A stretch of DNA of 64,000 nucleotides, from contig JADJWL010000016.1 in assembly GCA_016716385.1 (NCBI GenBank), positions 33,511-97,510 of the forward strand, in the 5' to 3' direction. Source of the DNA: Bryobacterales bacterium. GTDB taxonomy: Bacteria > Acidobacteriota > Terriglobia > Bryobacterales > Bryobacteraceae. This document shows positions 26,426-38,518 of this stretch, piece after piece. Position 1 is the stretch's first letter, and each line of letters starts with the position of its first letter. The notes below the pieces were generated by a model. It saw nothing but the letters and a program-made list of their open reading frames with translations, was not told where the DNA came from and searched no databases. The position numbers were made by a program, and so were the translations under genes.

Positions 26426-26794
26426 TCAGATCACCTCCGGCGCGAGCGAGACAATCTTCATAAACCGCTTGTCACGCAACTCACGGGCAACAGGTCCGAA
26501 CACGCGGGTGCCCACCGGTTCGCCGAGTTCGTTGATCAGTACGGCAGCGTTCGAATCGAAGCGGATGTAGGTGCCGTCCTTACGGCGGGTTTCCTTGCGC
26601 ATCCGCACGATGACGCAACGCACGACCTTGCCCTTCTTGATGCTCGAATCCGGCGCCGCTTCCTTGACCGACGCGGTCACCACATCGCCGAGTCCGGCGC
26701 GCAACCCGAGGTCGCCGCCGCGGGGCGCGATACAGGACAGTTTCCGCGCTCCCGAGTTGTCGGCCACCTGCAGAATGGTTCGCATTCCAATCAT
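26426..26794 (-). CDS. rplN: 50S ribosomal protein L14
   Basis: 122 residues with the family opening MRTILQVADNSGARK after a two-residue extension, and the end PVARELRDKRFMKIVSLAPEVI. It forms an intersubunit bridge and abuts rplX, which begins 1 nt downstream. Confidence 0.98.
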   Translation of the reverse strand: MIGMRTILQVADNSGARKLSCIAPRGGDLGLRAGLGDVVTASVKEAAPDSSIKKGKVVRCVIVRMRKETRRKDGTYIRFDSNAAVLINELGEPVGTRVFGPVARELRDKRFMKIVSLAPEVI

Positions 26795-26797
26795 GGC

Positions 26798-27100
26798 TTA
26801 GGCTCCTTGTTCCTGTCCGCCGGCCGGCTGCGCGGAGAGCACGGCGGCGCGGCGCACGATTTCCGCCAACTGCCAGCGCTTGGTCTTGCTCAGCGGGCGG
26901 CACTCCACGATGCGCACGACATCGCCCTGGCGGGCTTCGCCGGTCTCGTCATGCGCGTAGAACTTCTTCCGCCGGTTCATGATCCGCTTGTACAGCGGGT
27001 GCGGCACCCTGCGGTTGACCACTACGACGATGGTCTTGGCCATCTTCGTCGAGACCACCTCGCCGACTTTTTCGTTCTTGTTTCCGGTCGTTTCCGCCAT
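26798..27100 (-). CDS. rpsQ: 30S ribosomal protein S17
   Basis: 100 residues. The OB-fold core (GEVVSTKMAKTIVVVVNRRV, GDVVRIVECRPLSKTKRW) matches S17, with a C-terminal Ala-rich extension of about 20 residues beyond the E. coli protein. It is encoded between rpmC and rplN as usual. Confidence 0.96.
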   Translation of the reverse strand: MAETTGNKNEKVGEVVSTKMAKTIVVVVNRRVPHPLYKRIMNRRKKFYAHDETGEARQGDVVRIVECRPLSKTKRWQLAEIVRRAAVLSAQPAGGQEQGA

Positions 27101-27104
27101 GGGT

Positions 27105-27305
27105 CTAACTCTTCGCCGCCAATTCCTTCTCGCGCATTACCGTGTAGACGCGAGCCAGGTCCTTCTTCAACACGCGCGCTTTCTTGAGGCCGTCGGTCTG
27201 CCCCATCGACATCTGAAAGCGCAGCCGGAACAGTTGCTCTCGGATTTCGCCGACCTCATGTTCAAGTTCGGCCCGCTCCATTTCGCGATACTTCTCCGCC
27301 TTCAT
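27105..27305 (-). CDS. rpmC: 50S ribosomal protein L29
   Basis: 66 residues forming the long helical hairpin of L29, with LRFQMSMGQTDGLKKARVLKK as the conserved central segment shown in part. It lies at the peptide-exit rim near L23 and starts at an ATG 8 nt after rplP. Confidence 0.96.
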   Translation of the reverse strand: MKAEKYREMERAELEHEVGEIREQLFRLRFQMSMGQTDGLKKARVLKKDLARVYTVMREKELAAKS

Positions 27306-27313
27306 TTCAGCCT

Positions 27314-27730
27314 CTACTCGCCCCGCTCCCGCGTGACGAACTTCGTCCGCAGCGGCAGTTTATGCGCCGCCAGCTTCATGGCCTGTTCGGCCAGTTCGCG
27401 CGGCACCCCTTCCATCTCAAACAACACCTTGCCCGGCCGGACTACGACCACCCACTGCTCGGGCGCGCCCTTGCCTTTTCCCATACGGGTTTCGGCGGGC
27501 TTCTTCGTGATCGGCTTATCCGGAAAGATCCGGATCCAGACCTTGCCGCCGCGCTTGACCGTACGCGTCATCGCGACACGAGCCGCTTCGATCTGCCGGT
27601 CGGTGATCCAGCCGCAGCCAAGCGCCTTCAGGCCGAAGTCGCCGAACGAGACGTCGGACCCGCGCCACGCCTTGCCCTTCATGCGGCCCCGCTGTACCTT
27701 GCGGTGCTTGACCTTCTTTGGCATTAACAT
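27314..27730 (-). CDS. rplP: 50S ribosomal protein L16
   Basis: 138 residues with the family opening MPKKVKHRKVQRGRMKG. Two in-frame ATGs (27730 and 27724) lie two codons apart; the first has GGAG at a better spacing. The core includes WIRIFPDKPITKKPAETRMG. L16 organises the A-site tRNA elbow region. Confidence 0.97.
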   Translation of the reverse strand: MLMPKKVKHRKVQRGRMKGKAWRGSDVSFGDFGLKALGCGWITDRQIEAARVAMTRTVKRGGKVWIRIFPDKPITKKPAETRMGKGKGAPEQWVVVVRPGKVLFEMEGVPRELAEQAMKLAAHKLPLRTKFVTRERGE

Positions 27731-27760
27731 AGGATCATTCTCCCTTCCCGTCCGGGACCG

Positions 27761-28621
27761 TTACCCGTTCTGCTCTCCGCCGCCCTGCGGTTCTTCCTTC
27801 TTCCAGGCGGGAACCGGCGGCATCATCGGCGGAATCAACGGCTGCGTCGTACGCGCCGGTTGCGGCAGCTCGCCCGGAGGCGGCTGGACCGGGGGCGCCT
27901 GATGGGGACGCCCTTCAGCCTGCTGGGCACGCGGACCCCGCTCACGCCGCCGGCGCGGCTCCGGCTCCTCGCCGAAGGCGCTCCGCCGCGGGCGCCCCTC
28001 GAGGATTTCCCCGCGGTAGATCCACACCTTCACGCCGATCACGCCGTAGGTCGTGTGCGCTTCCGTAAACCCGTAATCGATGTCCGCGCGCAGCGTGTGC
28101 AGAGGCAACTGCCCCTGCAGGTACCACTCGCTGCGGGCGATTTCGGCGCCGTTCAGGCGTCCGGAGACCCGCACCTTGATGCCCTTGCAGCCGAACCGCA
28201 GCGCCGAGTCCACCGCTTTCCGCATGGCACGGCGGAAGGCGACGCGCTTTTCAAGCTGCAGCGCGATCGACTCAGAGACCAACTGCGCATCCAGTTCGGG
28301 CTTGTGCACTTCCTGGATGTCGATGAAGACATCGCGCCGGGTGCGGCGGGCCAAGTCCTGCTTCAGCTTCTCGATCTCAGCGCCCTTGCGCCCGATGATG
28401 ATGCCGGGCCGCGACGTGCGGATCGTCACGCGCAGCTTGTTGCCGGGCCGGTCGACTTCGATCAGGCTCACGCCGGCCGAGCGCAGGCGCCGGCGGAGAG
28501 TCTCCTTGATCTCGAGGTCCTCCTGCAGGAGCTTGGCGTAGTTGTGGTTGGCAAACCAGCGCGAGCGCCACGTCTTGTTGAACCCGAGGCGGAAGCCGTA
28601 CGGATGAACTTTCTGACCCAT
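27761..28621 (-). CDS. rpsC: 30S ribosomal protein S3 with Pro-rich C-terminal extension
   Basis: 286 residues from the ATG beginning MGQKVHPYGFRLGF; the 13 codons upstream belong to the rplV end. It has an N-terminal domain, a KH domain (VTIRTSRPGIIIGRKGAEIE at about 60-80) and the C-terminal S3 domain to about residue 210. About 75 further residues are rich in Pro, Arg, Gln and Glu and exceed the E. coli length (233). S3 lines the mRNA entry channel. Confidence 0.97.
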   Translation of the reverse strand: MGQKVHPYGFRLGFNKTWRSRWFANHNYAKLLQEDLEIKETLRRRLRSAGVSLIEVDRPGNKLRVTIRTSRPGIIIGRKGAEIEKLKQDLARRTRRDVFIDIQEVHKPELDAQLVSESIALQLEKRVAFRRAMRKAVDSALRFGCKGIKVRVSGRLNGAEIARSEWYLQGQLPLHTLRADIDYGFTEAHTTYGVIGVKVWIYRGEILEGRPRRSAFGEEPEPRRRRERGPRAQQAEGRPHQAPPVQPPPGELPQPARTTQPLIPPMMPPVPAWKKEEPQGGGEQNG

Positions 28622-28622
28622 G

Positions 28623-28973
28623 CTATTCCTCGCTGCCTTCCTTGTCGGCCACCCGCACAACGATGTGCGCCATCCGCCTCTGATAGCGATAGGCGCGGCC
28701 CATCGGCGCCGGCCGGATCCGCTTCATCCGCGGACCTTCGTTCACATACGCGGCCGACACGTACAGGTCGTCGACATCGATGTCAGCCGAACGGTTGCGG
28801 GCGTTGGCGATCGCCGATTGCAACACCTTCTCCACTGTGGGCGCGATCCGCTTGTTGACGGTGCGCAGGGTGACCAGCGCCTCGCCCGCCTTGCGCCCGC
28901 GGATCAAGTCGACCACCAGCCGCGCTTTCTGCGGCGAGATTCTGATATACCGTGCTTCGGCTCTGGCTTCCAT
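28623..28973 (-). CDS. rplV: 50S ribosomal protein L22
   Basis: 116 residues, with ISPQKARLVVDLIRGRKAGE and the C-terminal beta-hairpin loop (RIRPAPMGRAYRYQRRMAHI) that lines the exit tunnel. It abuts rpsC with a 1-nt gap. Confidence 0.97.
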   Translation of the reverse strand: MEARAEARYIRISPQKARLVVDLIRGRKAGEALVTLRTVNKRIAPTVEKVLQSAIANARNRSADIDVDDLYVSAAYVNEGPRMKRIRPAPMGRAYRYQRRMAHIVVRVADKEGSEE

Positions 28974-28997
28974 CCCGGGTCTCCTCGCTCTCCGGAC

Positions 28998-29285
28998 CTA
29001 ACCGGCGCGGCCTCCCTTTTCGCTCGCCTTGGCGGCGTGGCCCCTGAACGTCCGCGTAGGCGAGAACTCGCCCAGCTTGTGTCCCACCATGTTCTCAGTC
29101 ACGTACACCGGAATGAACTTCTTTCCGTTATGCACGGCAAGCGTGTGCCCGACGAATTCCGGCAGGATCGTGGAACGGCGCGACCAGGTCCGGACGACCT
29201 TCTTCTCGTTCTTCGCGATCAGCGCTTCCACTTTGACCACCAGATGCTGGTCAGTGAACGGTCCTTTGTGAACTGAACGACCCAT
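28998..29285 (-). CDS. rpsS: 30S ribosomal protein S19
   Basis: 95 residues starting MGRSVHKGPFTDQHLVVKV, with WSRRSTILPEFVGHTLAVHN and the end FSPTRTFRGHAAK. S19 forms the 30S head complex with S13. Confidence 0.98.
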   Translation of the reverse strand: MGRSVHKGPFTDQHLVVKVEALIAKNEKKVVRTWSRRSTILPEFVGHTLAVHNGKKFIPVYVTENMVGHKLGEFSPTRTFRGHAAKASEKGGRAG

Positions 29286-29300
29286 GTCCTAAATCCCTCG

Positions 29301-30131
29301 TTACCGCCCCTTCGACTTACGGTTCACGATGAACCGGTCGGTGCGCTTGTTGTTCCTTGTCTTAAATCCGCGCGTCGGCTGGCCCCAGGGCGTCACGGGG
29401 TGACGTCCGCCGGAGGTGCGGCCCTCGCCGCCGCCGTGCGGGTGGTCCACCGGGTTCATGGACACGCCGCGGTTGTGCGGACGCCGTCCCAGCCAGCGGG
29501 TCCGTCCCGCCTTGCCGAGCGACGCATTCTCGTGGTCGGTGTTGCCGACCTGTCCGATCGTCGCCATCCCGTCGACCGGCACCCGGCGCGTCTCGCCCGA
29601 GGGCAATTTCACGAGCGCATAGGTCTCTTCCTTCGAAACCAACTGCACCTGCGCTCCCGCCGAGCGGGCCATCTGCCCGCCGCGCCCCGGCTTCAACTCG
29701 ACATTGTGGATCACGGTGCCGACCGGGATATTGCGGATCGGCAGGGCGTTCCCGACGAGGATGTCGGCTTGAGGACCGGACATCACTTTGGTGCCAACCT
29801 TCAGTCCGGCGGGCTGGAGAATGTAGCGCTTCTCGCCGTCCGCATAGTGCAGCAGGGCGAGGCGAGCCGAGCGGTTCGGATCGTATTCGATCGCAGCAAC
29901 AGTGGCCGGAACGCCCGCCTTGTCGCGCTTGAAATCCACCACGCGATACTGCTTCTTATGTCCGCCGCCGCGGAACCGGATCGTGATGCGGCCTTCCGCA
30001 TTCCGTCCGCCCGACCGCTGCTTCGGCTCCAGCAGGGACTTCTCCGGCCGCTCCTTCGTGATGTCCTCGCGCGACACCGTGCTCATGACGCGCCGCGACG
30101 GGGTATATGGCCGATAACTCTTGACTGGCAT
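29301..30131 (-). CDS. rplB: 50S ribosomal protein L2
   Basis: 276 residues with the peptidyl-transferase-associated C-terminal motif MNPVDHPHGGGEGRTSGGRH, and the opening KSYRPYTPSRRVMSTV. L2 is required for subunit association. The order rplW-rplB-rpsS is standard. Confidence 0.98.
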   Translation of the reverse strand: MPVKSYRPYTPSRRVMSTVSREDITKERPEKSLLEPKQRSGGRNAEGRITIRFRGGGHKKQYRVVDFKRDKAGVPATVAAIEYDPNRSARLALLHYADGEKRYILQPAGLKVGTKVMSGPQADILVGNALPIRNIPVGTVIHNVELKPGRGGQMARSAGAQVQLVSKEETYALVKLPSGETRRVPVDGMATIGQVGNTDHENASLGKAGRTRWLGRRPHNRGVSMNPVDHPHGGGEGRTSGGRHPVTPWGQPTRGFKTRNNKRTDRFIVNRKSKGR

Positions 30132-30144
30132 AGCCGTCTTCTCC

Positions 30145-30432
30145 CTAGATCTCAGCGTACTCGGGCATCTTCTGGCCGGGCTTCAGACGTACGTACGCCT
30201 TCTTCCAATCCGGCCGGTACCCGCTGAAGCGGCCACGGCGCCGCATCTTGCCCTCGAAGTTGGATGTCCGCACGTCGGACACCTTGACTTTGAACAACTT
30301 CTCGACAGCCTGCTTCACCTGTGTCTTGTTGGCCTCGGCAGCGACCTCGAAGCAAAGTGTCGCTTCCTCTTCTTTGCGCGTCAGCGCCTTTTCCGTCACC
30401 ACCGGACGGCGGATCACGTCATGGATCGTCAT
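30145..30432 (-). CDS. rplW: 50S ribosomal protein L23
   Basis: 95 residues beginning MTIHDVIRRPVVTEKA, with ANKTQVKQAVEKLFKVKV in the core. The ATG overlaps the rplD stop (ATGA), fixing the start; a long open frame upstream is a shadow of rplD. L23 docks trigger factor and SRP at the exit. Confidence 0.97.
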   Translation of the reverse strand: MTIHDVIRRPVVTEKALTRKEEEATLCFEVAAEANKTQVKQAVEKLFKVKVSDVRTSNFEGKMRRRGRFSGYRPDWKKAYVRLKPGQKMPEYAEI

Positions 30433-31052
30433 TGCAGCGCCTCCGACAACTTCACCGCGGCGGCCTGGCTGACAAGGACGCGGTCGTGCCCCAGCAGATC
30501 GTACACCGTCACCTCGCGGGTGACGCGCAGCGTGACTCCCTCGAGATTCCGCGCGCCCAGCTCCAGATTGCGGTTCTCGCCAAGATCCACCAGCAGAACC
30601 TTGCGCTTCGACTCGAGACGGTCCAGGGCTGCCCGAACCGGCTTGGTCTTCGGCTCGGCGAACGAGAAGGCTTCCACCACGGTCAGTTCGCCGTCCCGCA
30701 GTTTTCCGGTCAGCGCGGAACGCAAAGCGCCGAGCAGCATCTTGCGCGGCAGCCGGTAGCTGTAATCCCGCGGCTGAGGCCCGTGCACGGTCCCGCCATG
30801 GCGCCAGAGAGGCGAACGGATGGAGCCCATGCGGGCGCGTCCGGTGCCCTTCTGCTTCCACAGCTTCTTGCCGGAACCAGCCACCTCGTGGCGCGTCTTG
30901 GTCTTCGCACTTCCGCTGCGGCGGCCGGCCTGATGATGCCGCACCGCCTCATAGAGCAGCGCCTCGTTGACCTTGGCGCCGAAGACCGCGTCGGCCAGTT
31001 CGACCTCGCCGACCTTTTCGTTGTTCAAATTAACGACATCCACCTTCGGCAT
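30429..31052 (-). CDS. rplD: 50S ribosomal protein L4
   Basis: 207 residues, with the extended tunnel-lining loop (KTRHEVAGSGKKLWKQKGTG, RARMGSIRSPLWRHGG). In E. coli L4 represses the S10 operon by transcriptional attenuation; no matching leader was identified upstream of rpsJ here (gap only 24 nt after tuf). Confidence 0.97.
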   Translation of the reverse strand: MPKVDVVNLNNEKVGEVELADAVFGAKVNEALLYEAVRHHQAGRRSGSAKTKTRHEVAGSGKKLWKQKGTGRARMGSIRSPLWRHGGTVHGPQPRDYSYRLPRKMLLGALRSALTGKLRDGELTVVEAFSFAEPKTKPVRAALDRLESKRKVLLVDLGENRNLELGARNLEGVTLRVTREVTVYDLLGHDRVLVSQAAAVKLSEALQ

Positions 31053-31057
31053 CGCGC

Positions 31058-31690
31058 TTACCTCTTCGCCCGCCGGACCAGTACGTAGGAACCGTTCGGT
31101 CCCGGCACCGCGCCCTTGACCGCGAGCACCTGATCCTCGGTGTCGACGTCCACCACTTCCAGATTCCGCACGGTGACCCGCTCGTTGCCCATTTGGCCGC
31201 CCATGCGCATGCCCGGCAGGACGCGCGACGGGAAGCTCGACGAGCCGATCGAACCGGGGGCGCGATGGAACATCGATCCGTGCGAGCCCTCGCCACCGCG
31301 GAAATGATGCCGCTTGACGACGCCCGCGAATCCGCGACCCTTACTGACACCGACGATATCCACTTTGTCAGTTGGCTTGAACTGGTCGAGCAGCACCTTG
31401 TCGCCGGGTTTCGGGTCGCCGTCGCCAGCCCGCAGACGGAACTCGCGCAGATGCTTCGCCCCCTCGACGCCCGCCTTCTTCAGGTGACCGGTGCGCGGCT
31501 TATTGATCCGCTGCGGCTTGACGAACTCGAGCAGTCCGAGCTGGACGGCGTCGTAGCCATCCGAGGTGGGCGTCTTGCGCTGCACCACCATGCACGGACC
31601 GGCCTTAAGCAGCGTCACCGGAACCACTTGACCGTCGGGCCGGAAGAACTGCGTCATCCCGATTTTCTTGCCAATAATGCCTGGACCCAT
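31058..31690 (-). CDS. rplC: 50S ribosomal protein L3
   Basis: 210 residues starting GPGIIGKKIGMTQFF, with the central loop RHHFRGGEGSHGSMFHRAPG and SSFPSRVLPGMRMGGQMG that reaches the peptidyl transferase centre. It includes the Gln that is methylated in many bacteria. It sits between rpsJ and rplD. Confidence 0.98.
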   Translation of the reverse strand: MGPGIIGKKIGMTQFFRPDGQVVPVTLLKAGPCMVVQRKTPTSDGYDAVQLGLLEFVKPQRINKPRTGHLKKAGVEGAKHLREFRLRAGDGDPKPGDKVLLDQFKPTDKVDIVGVSKGRGFAGVVKRHHFRGGEGSHGSMFHRAPGSIGSSSFPSRVLPGMRMGGQMGNERVTVRNLEVVDVDTEDQVLAVKGAVPGPNGSYVLVRRAKR

Positions 31691-31734
31691 CGTTCACCTC
31701 ACAGGCGCGGGGCGCCCCGGAAGTCTACCCCGAC

Positions 31735-32061
31735 TTACTTGTGATCCTTTCCAAATGCCTTGATTTCGACATCCACGCCAGCCGGCAGATCGAGCTTCAT
31801 CAAGGCATCCACCGTCTGCTGCGTCGGCTCGAGGATGTCCAGGAGCCGCTTGTGCGTCCGGATTTCGAACTGTTCCCGGCTCTTCTTATCCACATGAGGC
31901 GACCGCAACACCGTCGTCCTTCTGCGCGCTGTCGGCAGAGGGATGGGACCGGCGACTTGGGCGCCGGTCCTCTTGGCCGTATCGACGATTTCGCTCGTCG
32001 ACTGGTCGAGAATGCGGTGGTCGTACGCTTTCAAGCGGATGCGAATGCGCTCCCGTATCAT
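31735..32061 (-). CDS. rpsJ: 30S ribosomal protein S10 / NusE
   Basis: 108 residues; the family core starts RIRIRLKAYDHRILDQST and ends VDVEIKAF. The segment GPIPLPTARRRTTVLRSPHVDKKSREQFEIR is the standard central region (shown as a guide). S10 also acts as NusE in antitermination. It follows tuf by 24 nt, so the str and S10 operons are fused here. Confidence 0.97.
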   Translation of the reverse strand: MIRERIRIRLKAYDHRILDQSTSEIVDTAKRTGAQVAGPIPLPTARRRTTVLRSPHVDKKSREQFEIRTHKRLLDILEPTQQTVDALMKLDLPAGVDVEIKAFGKDHK

Positions 32062-32085
32062 CCTGTACCCTCTTCCCTACCGCCG

Positions 32086-33274
<1,189 letters not shown>

Positions 33275-33304
33275 GTGTCCCTCACACGGGCCTCGGCCCG
33301 AAAC

Positions 33305-35398
<2,094 letters not shown>

Positions 35399-35417
35399 AA
35401 AAAGTTCAGTTCCCGGT

Positions 35418-35888
35418 TTACCAGCGGTAATGCGAGAAGGCCTTATTGGCCTCCGCCATGCGGTGGACGTCGTCCCGCTTCTTAATCGCCCCGCCGCGCA
35501 GGTTGGCGGCGTCGTTCAATTCGTAGGCCAGCTTCTCCGTCATGCTCTTATCCGGACGGCTGCGGGCATTCCCGATCAGCCAGCGGAAAGCGAGACTCGT
35601 GCGGCGGTTCTGCGTCACCTCGATGGGCACCTGGTAGTTGGCGCCACCGACGCGCCGCGTCTTGACCTCAAGCAGCGGCTTACAATTCTCAACAGCCTTC
35701 TTGAACAGCTTCAGCGGGTCATCGCCCGAGCGCTCCCGCAGGATATCCATGGCTCCGTAGAAGATGCGCCTCGATGTGGCCTTCTTACCGTCCCACATCA
35801 TCGACGAGATGAATTTCTCCACGAGCGTGGAGTTGTAGACTGCGTCGGCGGCAATTTCCCGGGGCTCAATCCGTCTTCTGCGTGGCAT
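35418..35888 (-). CDS. rpsG: 30S ribosomal protein S7
   Basis: 156 residues starting PRRRRIEPREIAADAVYNS, with the beta-hairpin RRVGGANYQVPIEV at the E site and a C-terminal helix. The order rpsL-rpsG-fusA is conserved. S7 is the str-operon repressor in E. coli; the 19-nt rpsL-rpsG gap here leaves little room for a comparable site. Confidence 0.98.
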   Translation of the reverse strand: MPRRRRIEPREIAADAVYNSTLVEKFISSMMWDGKKATSRRIFYGAMDILRERSGDDPLKLFKKAVENCKPLLEVKTRRVGGANYQVPIEVTQNRRTSLAFRWLIGNARSRPDKSMTEKLAYELNDAANLRGGAIKKRDDVHRMAEANKAFSHYRW

Positions 35889-35907
35889 ACTCTAACCCAT
35901 CCTCACC

Positions 35908-36282
35908 TTAGGACTTCGGCCGCTTGGCGCCGTACTTGGAACGGCTCTGCTTCCGGTTGGCCACACCCGACGTATCCAACGCTCCGCGGACCACGTGGTA
36001 ACGGACACCCGGCAGATCCTTCACACGGCCTCCGCGAATCAGCACAATCGAGTGCTCCTGCAAGTTGTGGCCGACCCCGGGGATGTACGTCGTGACCTCG
36101 ATCCCGTTCGTGAGGCGAACACGGGCCACCTTCCGCAAGGCCGAATTCGGCTTCTTGGGAGTCGACGTATAGACGCGTGTGCAGACGCCGCGCCGCTGCG
36201 GACACGCCTGCAGCGCCGGACTCGACGTTTTCCAGCGGGGCGGCTTGCGCCCCTTGCGCACCAGTTGATTAAAAGTCGGCAC
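35908..36282 (-). CDS. rpsL: 30S ribosomal protein S12
   Basis: 124 residues starting PTFNQLVRKGRKPPRWKTSS at a GTG codon, preceded by TTAGAGGAGA. The decoding-centre loops are TPKKPNSALRKVARVRL (the streptomycin-site Lys is present, wild-type) and PGVGHNLQEHS. It is the first gene of the 35-gene cluster. Confidence 0.98.
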   Translation of the reverse strand: MPTFNQLVRKGRKPPRWKTSSPALQACPQRRGVCTRVYTSTPKKPNSALRKVARVRLTNGIEVTTYIPGVGHNLQEHSIVLIRGGRVKDLPGVRYHVVRGALDTSGVANRKQSRSKYGAKRPKS

Positions 36283-36634
36283 GAATCTCCTCTAACCCGT
36301 CTGAACCTTGTTTTCCCTCATGCGAGCACGACTGGCCCGGCGCACGACGCCGGACGAAACATTGGTTACAGTGAGCAGCTTGAAGGACGCCCAAGAGGGC
36401 GAAACTTCGTCATGTTGCGAGGATCCCTACTTTGGACGGCCCATAATCGAGCGGCGGATGCCGCTGGCGAACAGCGGGGCCGGCCCCCGGACAGCTCCCG
36501 CAATGCAAACTTCGGGAGGGTTTCCAGGAGCAGAAGTCCTAACTCGCCAAACCTTACAAATATAGAACGAGTCCTGGGGACGTGTCAACCACCTTCTCGG
36601 GGGTTTCCCTCGGATGGGATAAGATAGCCAGATC
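36283..36634. other. intergenic region and leader upstream of rpsL
   Basis: 352 bases between divergent genes. The right third contains the minus-strand promoter listed separately; the remaining roughly 270 nt would form the rpsL mRNA leader. I see no tRNA gene or conserved ribosomal-protein leader structure in it. A plus-strand GATAAGAT close to the CocE gene start could be part of its promoter, but no -35 is convincing. Confidence 0.6.
36559..36588 (-). promoter_or_regulatory. sigma70-type promoter of the rpsL...rplQ cluster
   Basis: On the minus strand a perfect TTGACA (36583-36588) is followed after 18 bp by TATATT (36559-36564, 5/6 to consensus). The predicted start is near 36551, giving a leader of about 270 nt before rpsL. 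The local AT content is clearly higher than around it. Confidence 0.7.
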
Positions 36635-38476
36635 ATGCACCGACTGATTGTGTTGGGCCTGATCGGCATCCTGCCGGTTCTGGCCCAGCAGGACTCCCAT
36701 ATTGTGGCGCGCGACGTGTTGATTCCCATGCGGGACGGCGTCCGCCTGGCCACCGACATCTACTTCCCGGCCCGCGACGGACGCCCGCTCGATGGCCGCT
36801 TTCCAGTCATCCTCGAACGCACCCCGTATAGCAAGGAAGGCGGCGCCCGCCCCTGGACCGTCGACTATGCCGAGCGCGGCTACGTAGCGATCCGCCAGGA
36901 TACCCGCGGGCGCTACAAGTCTGAAGGCGTCTGGCACATGATGGTCGACGACGTCAACGACGGCTTCGACACCGCAGCGTGGATTGCGAAGCAGCCCTGG
37001 TCGGATGGCTCGATCGGCATGCTCGGCACCTCCTACACCGGGGGCACACAGCATGCGATGGCGCTGTCGGGCGCGCCGGCGCTCAAGGCTACGATTCCCG
37101 TGGATGCGGTCGCCAACGCCGGGTACTTCGGCATGCGGTACGGCGGCGCGTTCGAACAGCGCTTCTTCAACTGGATCTTTCTCAACGCGGGACGGGGGAG
37201 CCGGGCGTCGCGCGATCCGGGCACGCGCGAGGTGCTGGTAGAGGCTGCCGAGCGCCGCAAAGAGTACCTGGCCCAGATCCCATTGCGCCGCGGGACCACG
37301 CCGCTACGCCTGGCGCCGGAATACGAAGACTGGCTGGTCTACGCCATGGACCACGGCGAGAACGACCAGTACTGGAAGCAGCCCGGCTTCGGCGTCGCCG
37401 ACCAGACCGGAGCGTACAAGGATATTCCCGTGCTGCTGATCGGCGGCTGGTACGACTCCTGGGCGCGCCAGACGACGATGAGCTACATGGCGCTGGCGAA
37501 GACGAAGAAGTCGCCCCAGAAGGTGATCATGGGACCTTGGATCCACGGTCAGAACACACGTTCCGCCCATGGCCAGGTGGATTTCGGCGAATCGGCGGCT
37601 CTGGACGGCGTCGGGTTCCGGCTGCGCTGGTACGACCGCTGGCTCAAGAACATCCAGAACGGCGCGGAGAACGATGCCCCGGTCAGGATTTTCGTCATGG
37701 GCACAGGCACGGGAAAGCGGACGGCCGAGGACAGGCTCGACCACGGCGGCTCCTGGCGGGACGAAAAAGAGTGGCCGCTCGCACGGGCCAAGGCCACACC
37801 GTTCTACCTGCACGCCGATGGGACGCTTTCCCAACAGGCGCCGGCGGATGCGTCGAGTTCGACAAGCTATGATTTCGACCCGCGGAACCCGGTTCCCACG
37901 ATCGGCGGCAATATTTCTTCGGGCGACGGCATCATGCTGCAGGGCGGGTGGGACCAGAAGTGCGGCGCGCACGTCTGGAACTGCGGTGACGAACTGCCGC
38001 TCTCGGCGCGCCGCGACATCCTGGTCTTCCAGAGCGCGCCGCTCGACCGCGACATGGAGGTGACCGGTCCCATCGACGTGAAGTTGTGGATCTCCTCATC
38101 CGCGGTAGACACCGACTTCACGGCCAAGCTGATCGATGCGTACCCGCCCTCAGCGGACTATCCGGGCGGCTTCGATCTCAATATCGGGGATGGCATTCTG
38201 CGCGCACGGTTCCGCAATTCGCTCGAAAAGGCCGAGTTGATGAAGCCGGGAGAGATCTATCCGATTACGGTGCAACTCTATCCGACGTCGAACGTGTTTA
38301 AGAAAGGCCACCGCATCCGGATCGACGTCTCGAGCAGCAACTACCCGCGCTTCGACGTGAATCCGAATACGGGCGAGCCGCTCAACAGGCACCGCCGGAT
38401 GGTGACGGCGGTCAACACCGTGCACCATGACAGAGCCCGTCCGTCGCACGTCATTCTGCCGGCTGTCCCCCGGTAA
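36635..38476 (+). CDS. CocE/NonD family secreted hydrolase (peptidase S15-like)
   Basis: 613 residues with a signal peptide of about 18 residues (MHRLIVLGLIGILPVLAQQ). The N-terminal alpha/beta-hydrolase has the nucleophile Ser133 in GTSYTGG, an oxyanion-type Tyr65 in ERTPYSK, and a helical cap. A C-terminal jelly-roll begins about residue 420 (RDILVFQSAPLDRDMEVTGP), as in cocaine esterase and X-Pro dipeptidyl-peptidase. It probably cleaves peptides, beta-lactam-type amides or esters in the periplasm; the substrate cannot be read from sequence. Confidence 0.9.
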   Translation: MHRLIVLGLIGILPVLAQQDSHIVARDVLIPMRDGVRLATDIYFPARDGRPLDGRFPVILERTPYSKEGGARPWTVDYAERGYVAIRQDTRGRYKSEGVWHMMVDDVNDGFDTAAWIAKQPWSDGSIGMLGTSYTGGTQHAMALSGAPALKATIPVDAVANAGYFGMRYGGAFEQRFFNWIFLNAGRGSRASRDPGTREVLVEAAERRKEYLAQIPLRRGTTPLRLAPEYEDWLVYAMDHGENDQYWKQPGFGVADQTGAYKDIPVLLIGGWYDSWARQTTMSYMALAKTKKSPQKVIMGPWIHGQNTRSAHGQVDFGESAALDGVGFRLRWYDRWLKNIQNGAENDAPVRIFVMGTGTGKRTAEDRLDHGGSWRDEKEWPLARAKATPFYLHADGTLSQQAPADASSSTSYDFDPRNPVPTIGGNISSGDGIMLQGGWDQKCGAHVWNCGDELPLSARRDILVFQSAPLDRDMEVTGPIDVKLWISSSAVDTDFTAKLIDAYPPSADYPGGFDLNIGDGILRARFRNSLEKAELMKPGEIYPITVQLYPTSNVFKKGHRIRIDVSSSNYPRFDVNPNTGEPLNRHRRMVTAVNTVHHDRARPSHVILPAVPR

Positions 38477-38518
38477 GGTTGTCATGCCGCCGGGGCGCGG
38501 CATATCCTGAAGGGGACC

